From an uncultured Pelagibacteraceae bacterium (GTDB lineage Bacteria; Pseudomonadota; Alphaproteobacteria; Pelagibacterales; Pelagibacteraceae): a DNA stretch of 42,557 nt. The DNA lies in the NCBI GenBank assembly GCA_902586125.1, contig CACIGI010000010.1, forward strand, positions 1-42,557. The letters are read 5' to 3'. Position numbers and translations under genes: made by a program. The notes beneath the pieces are model-generated. The model ran no database searches. It had not been told where the DNA came from and worked only from the letters and a program-made list of their open reading frames with translations. Within the stretch, counting starts at the first letter, position 1, and each line of letters begins with the position of its first letter. Shown piece by piece: positions 8,600-15,896 of this stretch.

Positions 8600-8677
8600 T
8601 TATCTTCTTCTTCTTTTCTTAGCTTTTTTCTTAGCTTTTTTCTTAGCCTTCTTTGCTTTTTTTCTTCTCTTAGGCAT
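8600..8677 (-). CDS. 25-residue polybasic, histone-H1-tail-like protein
   Basis: An ATG at 8675-8677 opens a 25-codon frame ending TAA at 8600-8602. The product starts MPKRRKKAKKAKKKAKKK and ends with a run of four arginines. Apart from Met and Pro it contains only Lys, Arg and Ala. A GGGAG about eight bases upstream is a good ribosome binding site and supports translation. The DNA has a 12-base tandem unit (TTAGCTTTTTTC on the plus strand, 8619-8648) encoding the AKKK repeat. The frame uses both GCT and GCA for Ala and both AAG and AAA for Lys, which argues against a mere simple-sequence tract. A likely role is nucleic-acid binding and charge neutralisation. This is inferred from composition only. 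It converges on carD, whose tail has similar composition, and shares its terminator. Confidence 0.65.
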   Translation of the reverse strand: MPKRRKKAKKAKKKAKKKAKKRRRR

Positions 8678-8774
8678 CTTTAGCTCCCTTTTTTAAGTTA
8701 AACGAATCAATTGATTCGATATTAGTTTATTTTTATTTTTTTATGTGCCTTATGTCAAATCTTAAATTTTAAAG

Positions 8775-8821
8775 AAAATTTTTAAAATAAAATTAAAATT
8801 AAAATTTATTTTAAAAATTTT
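8775..8821. repeat. Perfect 17-base A/T-only inverted repeat
   Basis: AAAATTTTTAAAATAAA at 8775-8791 is the exact reverse complement of 8805-8821, with a 13-base spacer. It lies in the 200-base gap between the end of the acyl-CoA ligase gene (8878) and the start of the polybasic gene (8677), both on the minus strand. It could end ligase transcription or extrude as a cruciform. It contains no G or C, so a hairpin would be weak. The rest of the 8538-8877 gap holds only the terminator and the polybasic gene described here. Confidence 0.6.
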
Positions 8822-8877
8822 GAAATGTAAAAAAGTTAGTGTTTATGCGGTTAATAACCAAGTATTTTACAAAAAAA

Positions 8878-10575
8878 TTAATAAAGTTTTTCTAAATCTT
8901 CTTTATATTTTTCTAAAATTTTTTTTCTTTTTAGTTTTAAAGTTGGTGTTAACATTCCATTTTCAATTGTAAATTCTTCATTAATTAATTTTATTTTTTT
9001 TACTCTTTCAGCAAGAGATAAATTTTTATTTAAATCATCTATATATAATTCAATTTCTTTTTTATTTTTTTCACTATCACTGACAATTAAAGCAACTAAA
9101 TAAGTTTTTTTGTCTCCATAAACAAAACTTTGATTAATTTTGTCGTCAAGACACAATAAATTTTCAATTTTTGAGGGCGAAATGTTATCACCACCAGAAT
9201 TAACAATTATTTCCTTTTTTCTATCAGTAATTTTTAAATTTCCTTCTTTTGTAATTTCACCTATATCTCCTGTGTGTAACCAACCATTTTTAAGTATATC
9301 GTCTGTTTCCTTTTTCATATTCCAGTAACCAAGCATTACATTTTCACCTTTGACCATAATCTCACCATCGTGTGCAATCTTCACCTCATTTGTTTTAAAA
9401 GGGGGTCCTACTGTGTCAATCTTGATTTTTTCAGGTATATTGCAACTAACTACTGGGGATGCTTCCGTAAGACCATATCCTTGTAAAATTGGTAATCCAA
9501 TAGAGTTCAAAAATTCACCTATTTTTTGATCTAAAGCACCCCCTCCAGAAACAAAAGCCTTTAAATTTCCGCCAAACTGATTTTTAATTTTCCTTCTTAC
9601 TAACTTTTCACATAAATAATTCAATATTTTTTCTCCAAAGGTCATATTCTCATTATTTAGTTTTTTTATTCCAAGCGAAATTGTCAGTAATATTAATTTT
9701 TTCTTGAGTCCTGTTTGTTTTGAGAAATTCATCGAAATCTTGCTATACAAATTTTGATAAAATCTAGGTACAGCAGTCATTATAGTTGGTTTAGCAACTG
9801 ACATATTAGATAATAATTTTTCTAAACTTTCAGCATAATAAATTTTTGCTCCTAATGTGATTTGAACAAATTGAACTGCATGCTCATAAGAATGAGATAG
9901 AGGTAGCCAAGTCAAAAAAACAGGTTCACTATTTTTAACTAACGAATTCAAAATTTCTTGTGCACCCTCACAATTAGATAAAATACCCCCATGACTGAGC
10001 ATTACACCTTTGGGGTTACCAGTTGTCCCGGATGTGTAGATGATACAAGCGAGATCTTTTCTTTCAATATTTTGGTTAAAACTCAAATGATTTATAGTTT
10101 TTTCTTCAGAAAATCTTTCAAGAATACTTTCTATACTATCAATTTGATCATTTATATTTTCTATTGATAAAACTTTTATTTTATCTGAAATGAACTTATC
10201 TATTTTTTTTAATTGAATATTATTTGAGACAATACAAATTTTTGGATTACAGTCATTTATGATATATTCGTAATCTTTCTCAGAATAAGTTGTAAATAGA
10301 GGAACTGTTACCCCGCCAGTATTCATAATGGCTATATCAGAAATAAGCCATTCAGGTCGATTTTCAGACAATAAAATGCATCTATCTCCTTTAGATAAAT
10401 TTTTTCTTAAATATTCAGATAAAATTTGGATATTTGTTTCAACTTGTTTCCAGGTAATATAATTTTTTTTGTCATCCTTTAACCACTTTAAAAATGGCTT
10501 ATTAGAAGTAGAGTTTAACTCCTTATACTTCGTAAAAAAAAGTTCTACTAAACTGTTAATTTTACTTAATTCCAT
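8878..10575 (-). CDS. Long-chain acyl-CoA synthetase (AMP-forming)
   Basis: A 565-residue adenylate-forming enzyme. The AMP-binding P-loop is IIYTSGTTGNPKGVMLSHGG (residues about 178-197), followed by GYGLTEASPV, GWLHTGDIGE and the C-terminal hinge LKITDRKKEIIVNSGG, ending with a catalytic-lysine region (TPTLKLKRKKI). It resembles the FAA1/FadD15-like long-chain fatty acid ligases and activates fatty acids as acyl-CoA at the inner membrane. The exact chain length is not readable. The ATG at 10573-10575 begins only four bases after the CCA end of tRNA-Leu on the same strand, so its mRNA is probably a read-through product of the tRNA transcript or nearly leaderless. No beta-oxidation genes adjoin it. 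Confidence 0.9.
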   Translation of the reverse strand: MELSKINSLVELFFTKYKELNSTSNKPFLKWLKDDKKNYITWKQVETNIQILSEYLRKNLSKGDRCILLSENRPEWLISDIAIMNTGGVTVPLFTTYSEKDYEYIINDCNPKICIVSNNIQLKKIDKFISDKIKVLSIENINDQIDSIESILERFSEEKTINHLSFNQNIERKDLACIIYTSGTTGNPKGVMLSHGGILSNCEGAQEILNSLVKNSEPVFLTWLPLSHSYEHAVQFVQITLGAKIYYAESLEKLLSNMSVAKPTIMTAVPRFYQNLYSKISMNFSKQTGLKKKLILLTISLGIKKLNNENMTFGEKILNYLCEKLVRRKIKNQFGGNLKAFVSGGGALDQKIGEFLNSIGLPILQGYGLTEASPVVSCNIPEKIKIDTVGPPFKTNEVKIAHDGEIMVKGENVMLGYWNMKKETDDILKNGWLHTGDIGEITKEGNLKITDRKKEIIVNSGGDNISPSKIENLLCLDDKINQSFVYGDKKTYLVALIVSDSEKNKKEIELYIDDLNKNLSLAERVKKIKLINEEFTIENGMLTPTLKLKRKKILEKYKEDLEKLY

Positions 10576-10579
10576 AATT

Positions 10580-10664
10580 TGGTGGGCGAAGAGAGAATCG
10601 AACTCTCACTTCTTGCGAAACACGATTTTGAGTCGTGCGCGTCTACCAGTTCCGCCATTCGCCC
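10580..10664 (-). tRNA. tRNA-Leu (CAA)
   Basis: On the minus strand an 85-base class II tRNA starts GGGCGAA at 10664 and ends TTCGCCC-A-CCA at 10580. The D arm has GGCGGAACTGGTAGACGC. The anticodon stem CACGA/TCGTG closes the loop CTCAAAA (anticodon CAA). A long variable arm and the T loop TTCGATT follow. The acceptor stem pairs fully and CCA is encoded. It decodes UUG. Confidence 0.97.
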
Positions 10665-10668
10665 TAGT

Positions 10669-10689
10669 TATTTAATAATTTATTAAATA
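10669..10689. repeat. 21-base perfect palindrome in a divergent promoter gap
   Basis: TATTTAATAA (10669-10678) and TTATTAAATA (10680-10689) are exact reverse complements around a single T. The palindrome fills the middle of the 58-base gap between tRNA-Leu (minus) and the DedA-family gene (plus), where promoters for both must lie. It may be an operator, but it is pure A/T, so chance is possible. Confidence 0.5.
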
Positions 10690-10722
10690 GTATAAGAACT
10701 AAAATTATATTAAAACCAAAAA

Positions 10723-11328
10723 ATGTTTAAAAGTCTTTACAAAAAATGTTTAGATTTAGCAGCTCACAAAAGTTCTAAATATTATTTGGCAATAGTCTCC
10801 TTTATTGAAAGTTCATTTTTTCCTATTCCACCAGATGTAATGGTTATTCCAATGGTAATATCAAAAAAAAATGATTTTATTAAAATCTTTCTTATAACTA
10901 CAATTTTTTCAGTTTTAGGTGGTATGCTTGGTTACTTAATTGGTGCATTCTTTTTTGAATTTGGAGCACACATTATGAGTTTTTATGGTTATGAGGAAAA
11001 GTTATCTAAGATTAAAGAAAACTTAGTTAATAGTAATGGTTTTTATGCTTGGTTAGGAATACTTTTTTTAGCTGGTTTTACTCCTCTTCCATATAAAGTT
11101 TTTACAATTGGAAGTGGCTTGATAGGATTTCATTTTTTAATCTTTGTTTTAATAAGTTTAATTTCCCGAGGATTAAGATTTTTCATCGTATCATACCTTT
11201 CTTATAAGTTCGGTGATTTATTTAATGAATATATGGATAAACATGGGTCAAAATGGTTTACAATAATTGGAATATTAATTGTTATTATTGGCTTAATAGT
11301 TTATCTGATTTTTAAATCTCATGTTTAA
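10723..11328 (+). CDS. DedA/VTT-family membrane protein (YqaA type)
   Basis: A 201-residue inner-membrane protein with about five hydrophobic segments. The family hallmarks are present: an early re-entrant region SFIESSFFPIPPDVMVIPM (residues about 27-45), a glycine-rich helix FSVLGGMLGYLIGAFFFEFG, and the motif LFLAGFTPLPYKVFTIGSGL (about 114-133) with a later arginine in LISRGLRFF. DedA/VTT proteins act as lipid scramblases or transporters and affect membrane homeostasis. YqaA-like members are less studied. The stop overlaps the dsbB start by eight bases, indicating an operon of membrane genes followed by coq7. Confidence 0.87.
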   Translation: MFKSLYKKCLDLAAHKSSKYYLAIVSFIESSFFPIPPDVMVIPMVISKKNDFIKIFLITTIFSVLGGMLGYLIGAFFFEFGAHIMSFYGYEEKLSKIKENLVNSNGFYAWLGILFLAGFTPLPYKVFTIGSGLIGFHFLIFVLISLISRGLRFFIVSYLSYKFGDLFNEYMDKHGSKWFTIIGILIVIIGLIVYLIFKSHV

Positions 11329-11806
11329 TCTTAAAACTGAAATTTACTTGAAAATAATTTTTCTTTTTAGTTTAATAGCTTTGATTTCTGCTTATTTTAT
11401 AGAACATGTTCTAGGCCACCAACCATGTAATTTATGTTTGATAGAGAGAATCCCTTATGGGTTAAGTATAATTTTGATATCTCTAATGTTTATTTTAAAA
11501 AAAGATGAAAATTTTTTTATTTTACTTTTAATACTAACTTTTATTTTTTCTTTTTTTATTTCTTTGTATCATTTCGGCATAGAACAAGGAATTTTTCAAG
11601 AATCAACCGTTTGTGGTGTAAAAAACTTTTCTGAAAATATAAGTAAAGGGGAATTACTAAATAAACTAAGTGAAAAGACTATAAGCTGTAAAGATGTGAC
11701 ATTTAAGATTTTAGGATTATCACTTACTACTATTAATATTGTAATAAGTATATTATTTATTATAACCCTAACAAAAATTTTTACTAAATATGAAAAAAAC
11801 AAATAG
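11321..11806 (+). CDS. dsbB: Disulfide bond formation protein B
   Basis: A 161-residue protein with four hydrophobic segments. The first periplasmic pair is in GHQPCNLCLIERIPYG (CxxC near residues 32-35, with the conserved arginine after it). The second pair is the cysteines of STVCGVK and TISCKDV, in the long loop between segments three and four. DsbB reoxidises the periplasmic thiol oxidase DsbA and passes electrons to ubiquinone. That fits the next gene, coq7, which makes ubiquinone and overlaps dsbB by 17 bases. No dsbA is visible here. A TlpA-like thiol protein is encoded about 2 kb away. Confidence 0.9.
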   Translation: MFNLKTEIYLKIIFLFSLIALISAYFIEHVLGHQPCNLCLIERIPYGLSIILISLMFILKKDENFFILLLILTFIFSFFISLYHFGIEQGIFQESTVCGVKNFSENISKGELLNKLSEKTISCKDVTFKILGLSLTTINIVISILFIITLTKIFTKYEKNK

Positions 11807-12320
11807 TAGAGTTGAAGAATTTATTAGAGTTGACCATGCAGGCGAGAGGGGTGCTGTCAAAATTTATGAAGGTCAGTTATTAGCTTTAAATACAATTGTT
11901 AAAAATGACAATTTAAAAAAAACAATTGAAGATATGAAAGAACATGAAGTTGAACATTGTCAATTTTTTGAAAATGAAATAAAAAAAAGAAATATTGAGC
12001 CAACAAAATTTTTACCATTATGGGATTTGCTAGGTGTAGGTTTAGGTTTTGGGTCTACTATTCTTGGGAAAAAAGCAGCTATGCTATGTACTGCCTCCGT
12101 TGAAGAAGTAATTGATAAACATTACCTAGATCAAATAAATCAACTTGGTCCAGAAGAAAAAAATCTAAAAAAGAAAATTATAAAATTCAGAGAAGATGAG
12201 CTTCATCATAAGGATATTGCTTATGAAAAAGGAGCTACCAAAAAAGGAATTTATTCAATTATGGATAAGATAATAAAAACAGGTTCAAAAATAGCAATTC
12301 GAATATCAGAAAAGGTATAA
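11790..12320 (+). CDS. coq7: Demethoxyubiquinone hydroxylase
   Basis: A 176-residue di-iron protein matching Coq7/CLK-1. The ligand motifs are RVDHAGERGAVKIYEGQ (residues about 10-26), EHEVEHCQFFE (about 51-61), SVEEVIDKHYLDQ (with Glu ligands near 107-111) and FREDELHHKDIAYEKGA. It hydroxylates demethoxyubiquinol in the next-to-last step of aerobic ubiquinone synthesis. The start at 11790 overlaps the dsbB coding end by 17 bases. The stop is three bases from the convergent HNH gene, with no terminator hairpin visible between them. Confidence 0.94.
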   Translation: MKKTNSRVEEFIRVDHAGERGAVKIYEGQLLALNTIVKNDNLKKTIEDMKEHEVEHCQFFENEIKKRNIEPTKFLPLWDLLGVGLGFGSTILGKKAAMLCTASVEEVIDKHYLDQINQLGPEEKNLKKKIIKFREDELHHKDIAYEKGATKKGIYSIMDKIIKTGSKIAIRISEKV

Positions 12321-12323
12321 AAC

Positions 12324-12893
12324 TTAAGCTTCTAATTCAACATCCCAATATAAATAATCCATCCAGCTTTTATGTAAATAATTTGGGGGAAAATTTTTTC
12401 CATTACGATGTAAGTCTTCTGTAGACGGTTGATAGGGGTATTGTGTCAGTTTCATGCCCGATATTTTTAATAGTTTGCCTCCTTTTTTAACATTACAAGC
12501 TGAACATGCTGTAACAACGTTATCCCAATTGGTTTCTCCACCTTTTGATCTAGGCAATAAATGATCAAAAGTTAATTCCTCGTTACTACCACAATACTGG
12601 CAGGAAAACTTATCTCTAAGAAAAACATTAAATCTTGTAAAACTTGGTTTAGATTGAGGAACAATATAATCTTTTAGAGCAATTACACTAGGCAATTGCA
12701 TGTTAAATGAAGGACTTCTCACTACACGATCATAATTACTTACTATGATTACACGATCTAAAAAAACTGATTTAACAGTATCCTGCCATGACCATAGTGA
12801 TAAAGGATAGTAGCTCAATGGTCTATAATCAGCATTTAAAACTAGTGCAGGACATTTTTCTAATGAAACATCTTGATCAATAAAATTATTCAT
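12324..12893 (-). CDS. HNH endonuclease
   Basis: A 189-residue protein. The C-terminal half carries an HNH nuclease fold with a zinc site: FSCQYCGSNEELTFDHLLPRS (CxxC, catalytic DH), then GGETNWDNVVTACSACNVKKGG (Asn of HNH, CxxC). The N-terminal part (ALVLNADYRPLSYYPLSLWSWQDTVKSVF) is the conserved extension of the widespread bacterial HNH family found in many alphaproteobacteria outside mobile elements. The cellular role is unknown. I see no restriction, intron or phage context. The upstream esterase gene is in the same direction, 37 bases away. The ATG at 12891-12893 is followed at once by the conserved region. Confidence 0.9.
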   Translation of the reverse strand: MNNFIDQDVSLEKCPALVLNADYRPLSYYPLSLWSWQDTVKSVFLDRVIIVSNYDRVVRSPSFNMQLPSVIALKDYIVPQSKPSFTRFNVFLRDKFSCQYCGSNEELTFDHLLPRSKGGETNWDNVVTACSACNVKKGGKLLKISGMKLTQYPYQPSTEDLHRNGKNFPPNYLHKSWMDYLYWDVELEA

Positions 12894-12930
12894 ATCAAAT
12901 TTTAACTTAAATAAAAATTTTTTTCAATAT

Positions 12931-13590
12931 TTAGGAATTATTAAATTTTTTTGAGATATAATTCAATGCAATACTTGAAGCATTTATAGGAATATGGTGG
13001 TCACAATTTTTTATTAGATGCGTCTCAATGTCTATATTATTTCTCATAAAAAAATCTTTTGCCTCTAACATAAAATTTGGTGAAACAACTTGATCAGAAT
13101 CACCATGAATTAGCAAAATACTTGATGAGTTTTTTTTTCTCAATTTCAAATCCTTTTCATCAATAATTTTTCCAGAAAAACCCACAACACAATTAAAAGG
13201 TTTTTCAGAGGTAAGTCCTAAGTTTATTGACATCATGCAACCTTGGCTAAAACCAGATAAACAAATTTGATTATTTTCAAAATGAAATTCTTTTTTTATT
13301 TCATCAATAAATTTTGATAATTTTTTTTCGGCCTTTGTAGATTGATCTAAAATATAACCTGGATCATCCCTGCTTAAATCAAACCACTGATATCCATTGG
13401 GATTTATACTACATGTTTCATGACCATTAGGACAAATAAAAATAGTATTAGGCAAATGTCTTTTCCAGTTCAACGCGAGCATACTAATATCCTTACCATC
13501 ACCACCATAACCATGAAGTAAAATAATAGCATTTTTGATATTATTATTAGCTTCTGGTTTAATCATTACTGGATCAAGGCAAAATGTCAT
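12931..13590 (-). CDS. Carboxylesterase/phospholipase, alpha/beta hydrolase
   Basis: A 219-residue hydrolase of the LysoPLA/carboxylesterase (abhydrolase_2) family. It shows the oxyanion segment ILLHGYGGDGKD, the nucleophile elbow LSGFSQGCMM (catalytic Ser), the Asp in LLIHGDSDQVVSP and the His in CDHHIP. The absence of a signal peptide suggests a cytoplasmic enzyme acting on short-chain acyl esters or lysophospholipids. The substrate is not predictable. Its start at 13590 faces the HIG1-like gene across 49 bases, which include TATAAT at 13595-13600 on the plus strand. Confidence 0.88.
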   Translation of the reverse strand: MTFCLDPVMIKPEANNNIKNAIILLHGYGGDGKDISMLALNWKRHLPNTIFICPNGHETCSINPNGYQWFDLSRDDPGYILDQSTKAEKKLSKFIDEIKKEFHFENNQICLSGFSQGCMMSINLGLTSEKPFNCVVGFSGKIIDEKDLKLRKKNSSSILLIHGDSDQVVSPNFMLEAKDFFMRNNIDIETHLIKNCDHHIPINASSIALNYISKKFNNS

Positions 13591-13639
13591 AGTATATAAT
13601 TTATGTTTTTTTATTTTTAAAACACCCTACAATACTTTT

Positions 13640-13843
13640 ATGTTATCAGGAATAGTAGTTAAAATATTATCTATAGTTTTGTTAATGGCAGTTGGGATTG
13701 TTTTAATTCTTGGTATCGGAACTTTATTTAAAGGTGGAGAAACTAGCAAAAAATATTCTAATAAATTAATGCAGTTAAGAGTTTTGCTTCAATTTATTGC
13801 AATAATTGTTTTGATTGGTTTTGCATATTTTTTCAAAAATTAA
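13640..13843 (+). CDS. HIG1-like twin-transmembrane protein
   Basis: A 67-residue protein with two hydrophobic helices (SGIVVKILSIVLLMAVGIVLILGIGTLF and LRVLLQFIAIIVLIGFAYFF). They flank a short polar loop, KGGETSKKYSNKLMQLR, that resembles the HIG1 domain loop. HIG1/Rcf1-type proteins are associated with respiratory supercomplexes in mitochondria and alphaproteobacteria, so a role near cytochrome oxidase is possible. The frame is open upstream to 13535, but the ATG at 13640 is chosen because the upstream part overlaps the divergent esterase coding region. The stop overlaps the convergent thioredoxin gene by four bases. Confidence 0.8.
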   Translation: MLSGIVVKILSIVLLMAVGIVLILGIGTLFKGGETSKKYSNKLMQLRVLLQFIAIIVLIGFAYFFKN

Positions 13844-14349
13844 TTGTGACTGGCTAACCATTTAACGAATTTTTTTTCTTTAAAATCGATTGATCCAACA
13901 ATTCTTGCAAACTCATATCCATCCTTATTTATCAAAATTGTGGTGGGCACTCCTCTTAGTCCAAACTTTTTCGCTAAAGTAATTTGTGAGTCGAAATATA
14001 TATTAAGATTATCTATGCCTAAATCCTCAAAAAATTTAGAAGCTTTTTCTAAATTATCCTGACCCACATTAATTGGAAATATTTTCAGATTGTTCAAATT
14101 TTTTTGAGATTGCAATTGATCAAGAGATGGCATTTCCTCTTTACATGGAGCGCACCAGGTTGCCCAAAAATTAAGTAAAACTAAATTACCTTCAAATTGA
14201 TCTAGCTCAATTTCATTATTCTGATCATCTAAAAACGTTAATCCATCATATTTTTTAAGCTCTTTATTGATAACAAGATTTTTTATGTCTCTAATTTCTG
14301 CTGCAACACAATTAGATATTAAAAAAGAAAATATTATTAAAAATCTCAT
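13840..14349 (-). CDS. TlpA-like periplasmic thioredoxin
   Basis: A 169-residue protein with a short N-terminal signal or anchor (MRFLIIFSFLISNCVAAEI) and a TlpA/ResA-type thioredoxin fold. The active site is NFWATWCAPCKEEMPSL (CxxC near residues 76-79), followed by FPINVGQDNLEKASKFFEDL and the cis-proline region LRGVPTTILINKDG. Such proteins reduce periplasmic disulfides, often in cytochrome c or oxidase maturation. The Cys near residue 14 could be a lipid attachment site, but the lipobox is weak. Its start is 24 bases from that of the divergent argH. An HIG1-like gene converges on it. Confidence 0.85.
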   Translation of the reverse strand: MRFLIIFSFLISNCVAAEIRDIKNLVINKELKKYDGLTFLDDQNNEIELDQFEGNLVLLNFWATWCAPCKEEMPSLDQLQSQKNLNNLKIFPINVGQDNLEKASKFFEDLGIDNLNIYFDSQITLAKKFGLRGVPTTILINKDGYEFARIVGSIDFKEKKFVKWLASHN

Positions 14350-14365
14350 GTTAAATAGGTATAAT
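14337..14365 (+). promoter_or_regulatory. Predicted argH promoter (near-leaderless)
   Basis: A perfect TATAAT at 14360-14365 lies eight bases before the argH ATG (14374), with a weak -35-like TTAAAA at 14337-14342 and a 17-base spacer. Transcription would start only one to three bases before the ATG. No Shine-Dalgarno sequence is present, consistent with a leaderless mRNA. Confidence 0.5.
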
Positions 14366-14373
14366 TAATTACC

Positions 14374-15765
14374 ATGTCAAAAAATAAAAACAACCAGGCA
14401 ATATGGAGCAATAGAATTAAAAAAAACACTTCATCAATTTTTCAAAAAGTGGGAAGTTCTATTGATGTTGATAAGAGACTGTATAAAGAGGATATAATTG
14501 GATCTATTGCACATGTTGAAATGTTATTTAAACAAAAAATTATTACTTTTAAAATAAAGAATAAGATTGTTTATGGTTTAAACAAAATCAAAAAAGAAAT
14601 AAGTAACAAAAAATTTGAATTTAATAAAAAGTATGAAGATATTCATATAAATATTGAAAAAAGACTATTTGAAATAATCGGTGAAGATGCGGGATTCATT
14701 CATACTGCACGATCCAGAAATGATCAAGTGATAACAGACTTGAAAATTTGGATGAAATCATCAACCAAAGAAATTAACATTTTATTAAATACCGTTATTA
14801 AAAGTGTAATAAGAGCAGCAGAAGAAAATATATATACTCTTATGCCAGGATTTACTCATTTAAAAAATGCTCAGCCAGTTTCATTTGGCCATTATTTGAT
14901 GGCTTATGTTGAAATGTTTAAAAGAGATAAAAAAAGATTCATAAATAATCTAGACAGTTTAAATGAAAATCCTTTAGGGGTTGCTGCTTTAACTGGAACC
15001 TCTTTTAATATTGATAGAAATTACACTACAAAAAAACTTGGATTTACAAAACCAACTAACAACTCAATAGATACAATCTCTGATAGGGATTTTGTGTTAG
15101 ATTTTCTTTACTCCACTTCAGTCTGTTCCATGCATATTTCTAGAATAGCCGAGGAACTTATCATATGGAACTCTGATGCTTTCAAGTTAATAAATTTATC
15201 AGATAAAGTTGTAACTGGTTCTTCGATAATGCCACAAAAAAAAAATCCAGATCTATTGGAATTTTTACGAGGCAAATCTGGAATTACTTATGGTAATTTG
15301 TTTTCTATGCTTACAGTTTTAAAAAGTTTACCTTTATCTTACTTCAAAGATCTTCAAGACGATAAAGAAATTGTTTTTAAATCCAATGATACACTACAAA
15401 ATTGTTTAAAGATACTTGATGAAATTCTTAAAAATTTTACGCCAAATAAAAAACAAATGATAGAATTAGCTAACACAGGATATTTGACTGCAACTGATCT
15501 TGCAGATTATCTCGTAAAAAATTACTCAATGCCATTCAGAAAAGCATACAAAGTGACTGCTGATATTGTGAACTTTGCTGAAAAAAAGAAAAAAAATCTT
15601 GATCAATTAACGCTTACTGAACTTAAAAAAATCGAACCAGAACTATCAAATGATGTATTAAATGTGTTTGATTTGAAGAATTCTGTAAATTCTAAGAAAT
15701 CATATGGTGGAACATCTTTTGATAATATTAAAAGAATGATATTGAAATATAAAAGAAAAAAATGA
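14374..15765 (+). CDS. argH: Argininosuccinate lyase
   Basis: A 463-residue protein, the usual ArgH length. It opens with IWSNRIKKNTSSIFQKVGSSI. The fumarase/aspartase superfamily signature GSSIMPQKKNPD is near residues 284-295. Other conserved segments are EDAGFIHTARSRNDQV, GFTHLKNAQPVSFGHYLMAY and NENPLGVAALTGTSF. It splits argininosuccinate into arginine and fumarate, the last step of arginine synthesis. The TGA overlaps the ATG of the small lipoprotein gene (ATGA), so translation is probably coupled. argH is followed by lptM-like and lysA genes, an arrangement seen in other proteobacteria. Confidence 0.96.
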   Translation: MSKNKNNQAIWSNRIKKNTSSIFQKVGSSIDVDKRLYKEDIIGSIAHVEMLFKQKIITFKIKNKIVYGLNKIKKEISNKKFEFNKKYEDIHINIEKRLFEIIGEDAGFIHTARSRNDQVITDLKIWMKSSTKEINILLNTVIKSVIRAAEENIYTLMPGFTHLKNAQPVSFGHYLMAYVEMFKRDKKRFINNLDSLNENPLGVAALTGTSFNIDRNYTTKKLGFTKPTNNSIDTISDRDFVLDFLYSTSVCSMHISRIAEELIIWNSDAFKLINLSDKVVTGSSIMPQKKNPDLLEFLRGKSGITYGNLFSMLTVLKSLPLSYFKDLQDDKEIVFKSNDTLQNCLKILDEILKNFTPNKKQMIELANTGYLTATDLADYLVKNYSMPFRKAYKVTADIVNFAEKKKKNLDQLTLTELKKIEPELSNDVLNVFDLKNSVNSKKSYGGTSFDNIKRMILKYKRKK

Positions 15766-15896
15766 AAAAAAAAATTATTTTAGCAATAATTGTACTTTCT
15801 ACATTGATCGCTTGTGGAAAAAAAGGAGACCCAGTATATAAAGAATCCCAAAGTAATAATAAAATACTAAGCTACTACCTTCTAAATAAAGCTTAA
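15762..15896 (+). CDS. lptM: LptM-like small lipoprotein
   Basis: A 44-residue lipoprotein: a lysine-rich start, a hydrophobic helix, a lipobox LIAC (Cys near residue 18), then GKKGDPVYKES. The sequence C-G-x-K-G right after the lipidated Cys, and the position between argH and lysA, match the YifL/LptM family, which helps LptD mature in the outer membrane lipopolysaccharide export complex. The start overlaps the argH stop (ATGA) and the TAA overlaps the lysA ATG by one base. Size, lipobox and context make this a secure gene despite its length. Confidence 0.85.
   Translation: MKKKIILAIIVLSTLIACGKKGDPVYKESQSNNKILSYYLLNKA

Noticed and set aside
3712-10664. tRNA genes as integration sites of a mobile island.
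   Set aside because: No integrase, no direct repeat of a tRNA 3' end, and no composition change was seen between or beside the two tRNA genes.
12324-12893. HNH endonuclease as part of a homing or restriction element.
   Set aside because: The protein belongs to a widespread chromosomal HNH family, and no intron, methylase or phage gene is nearby.
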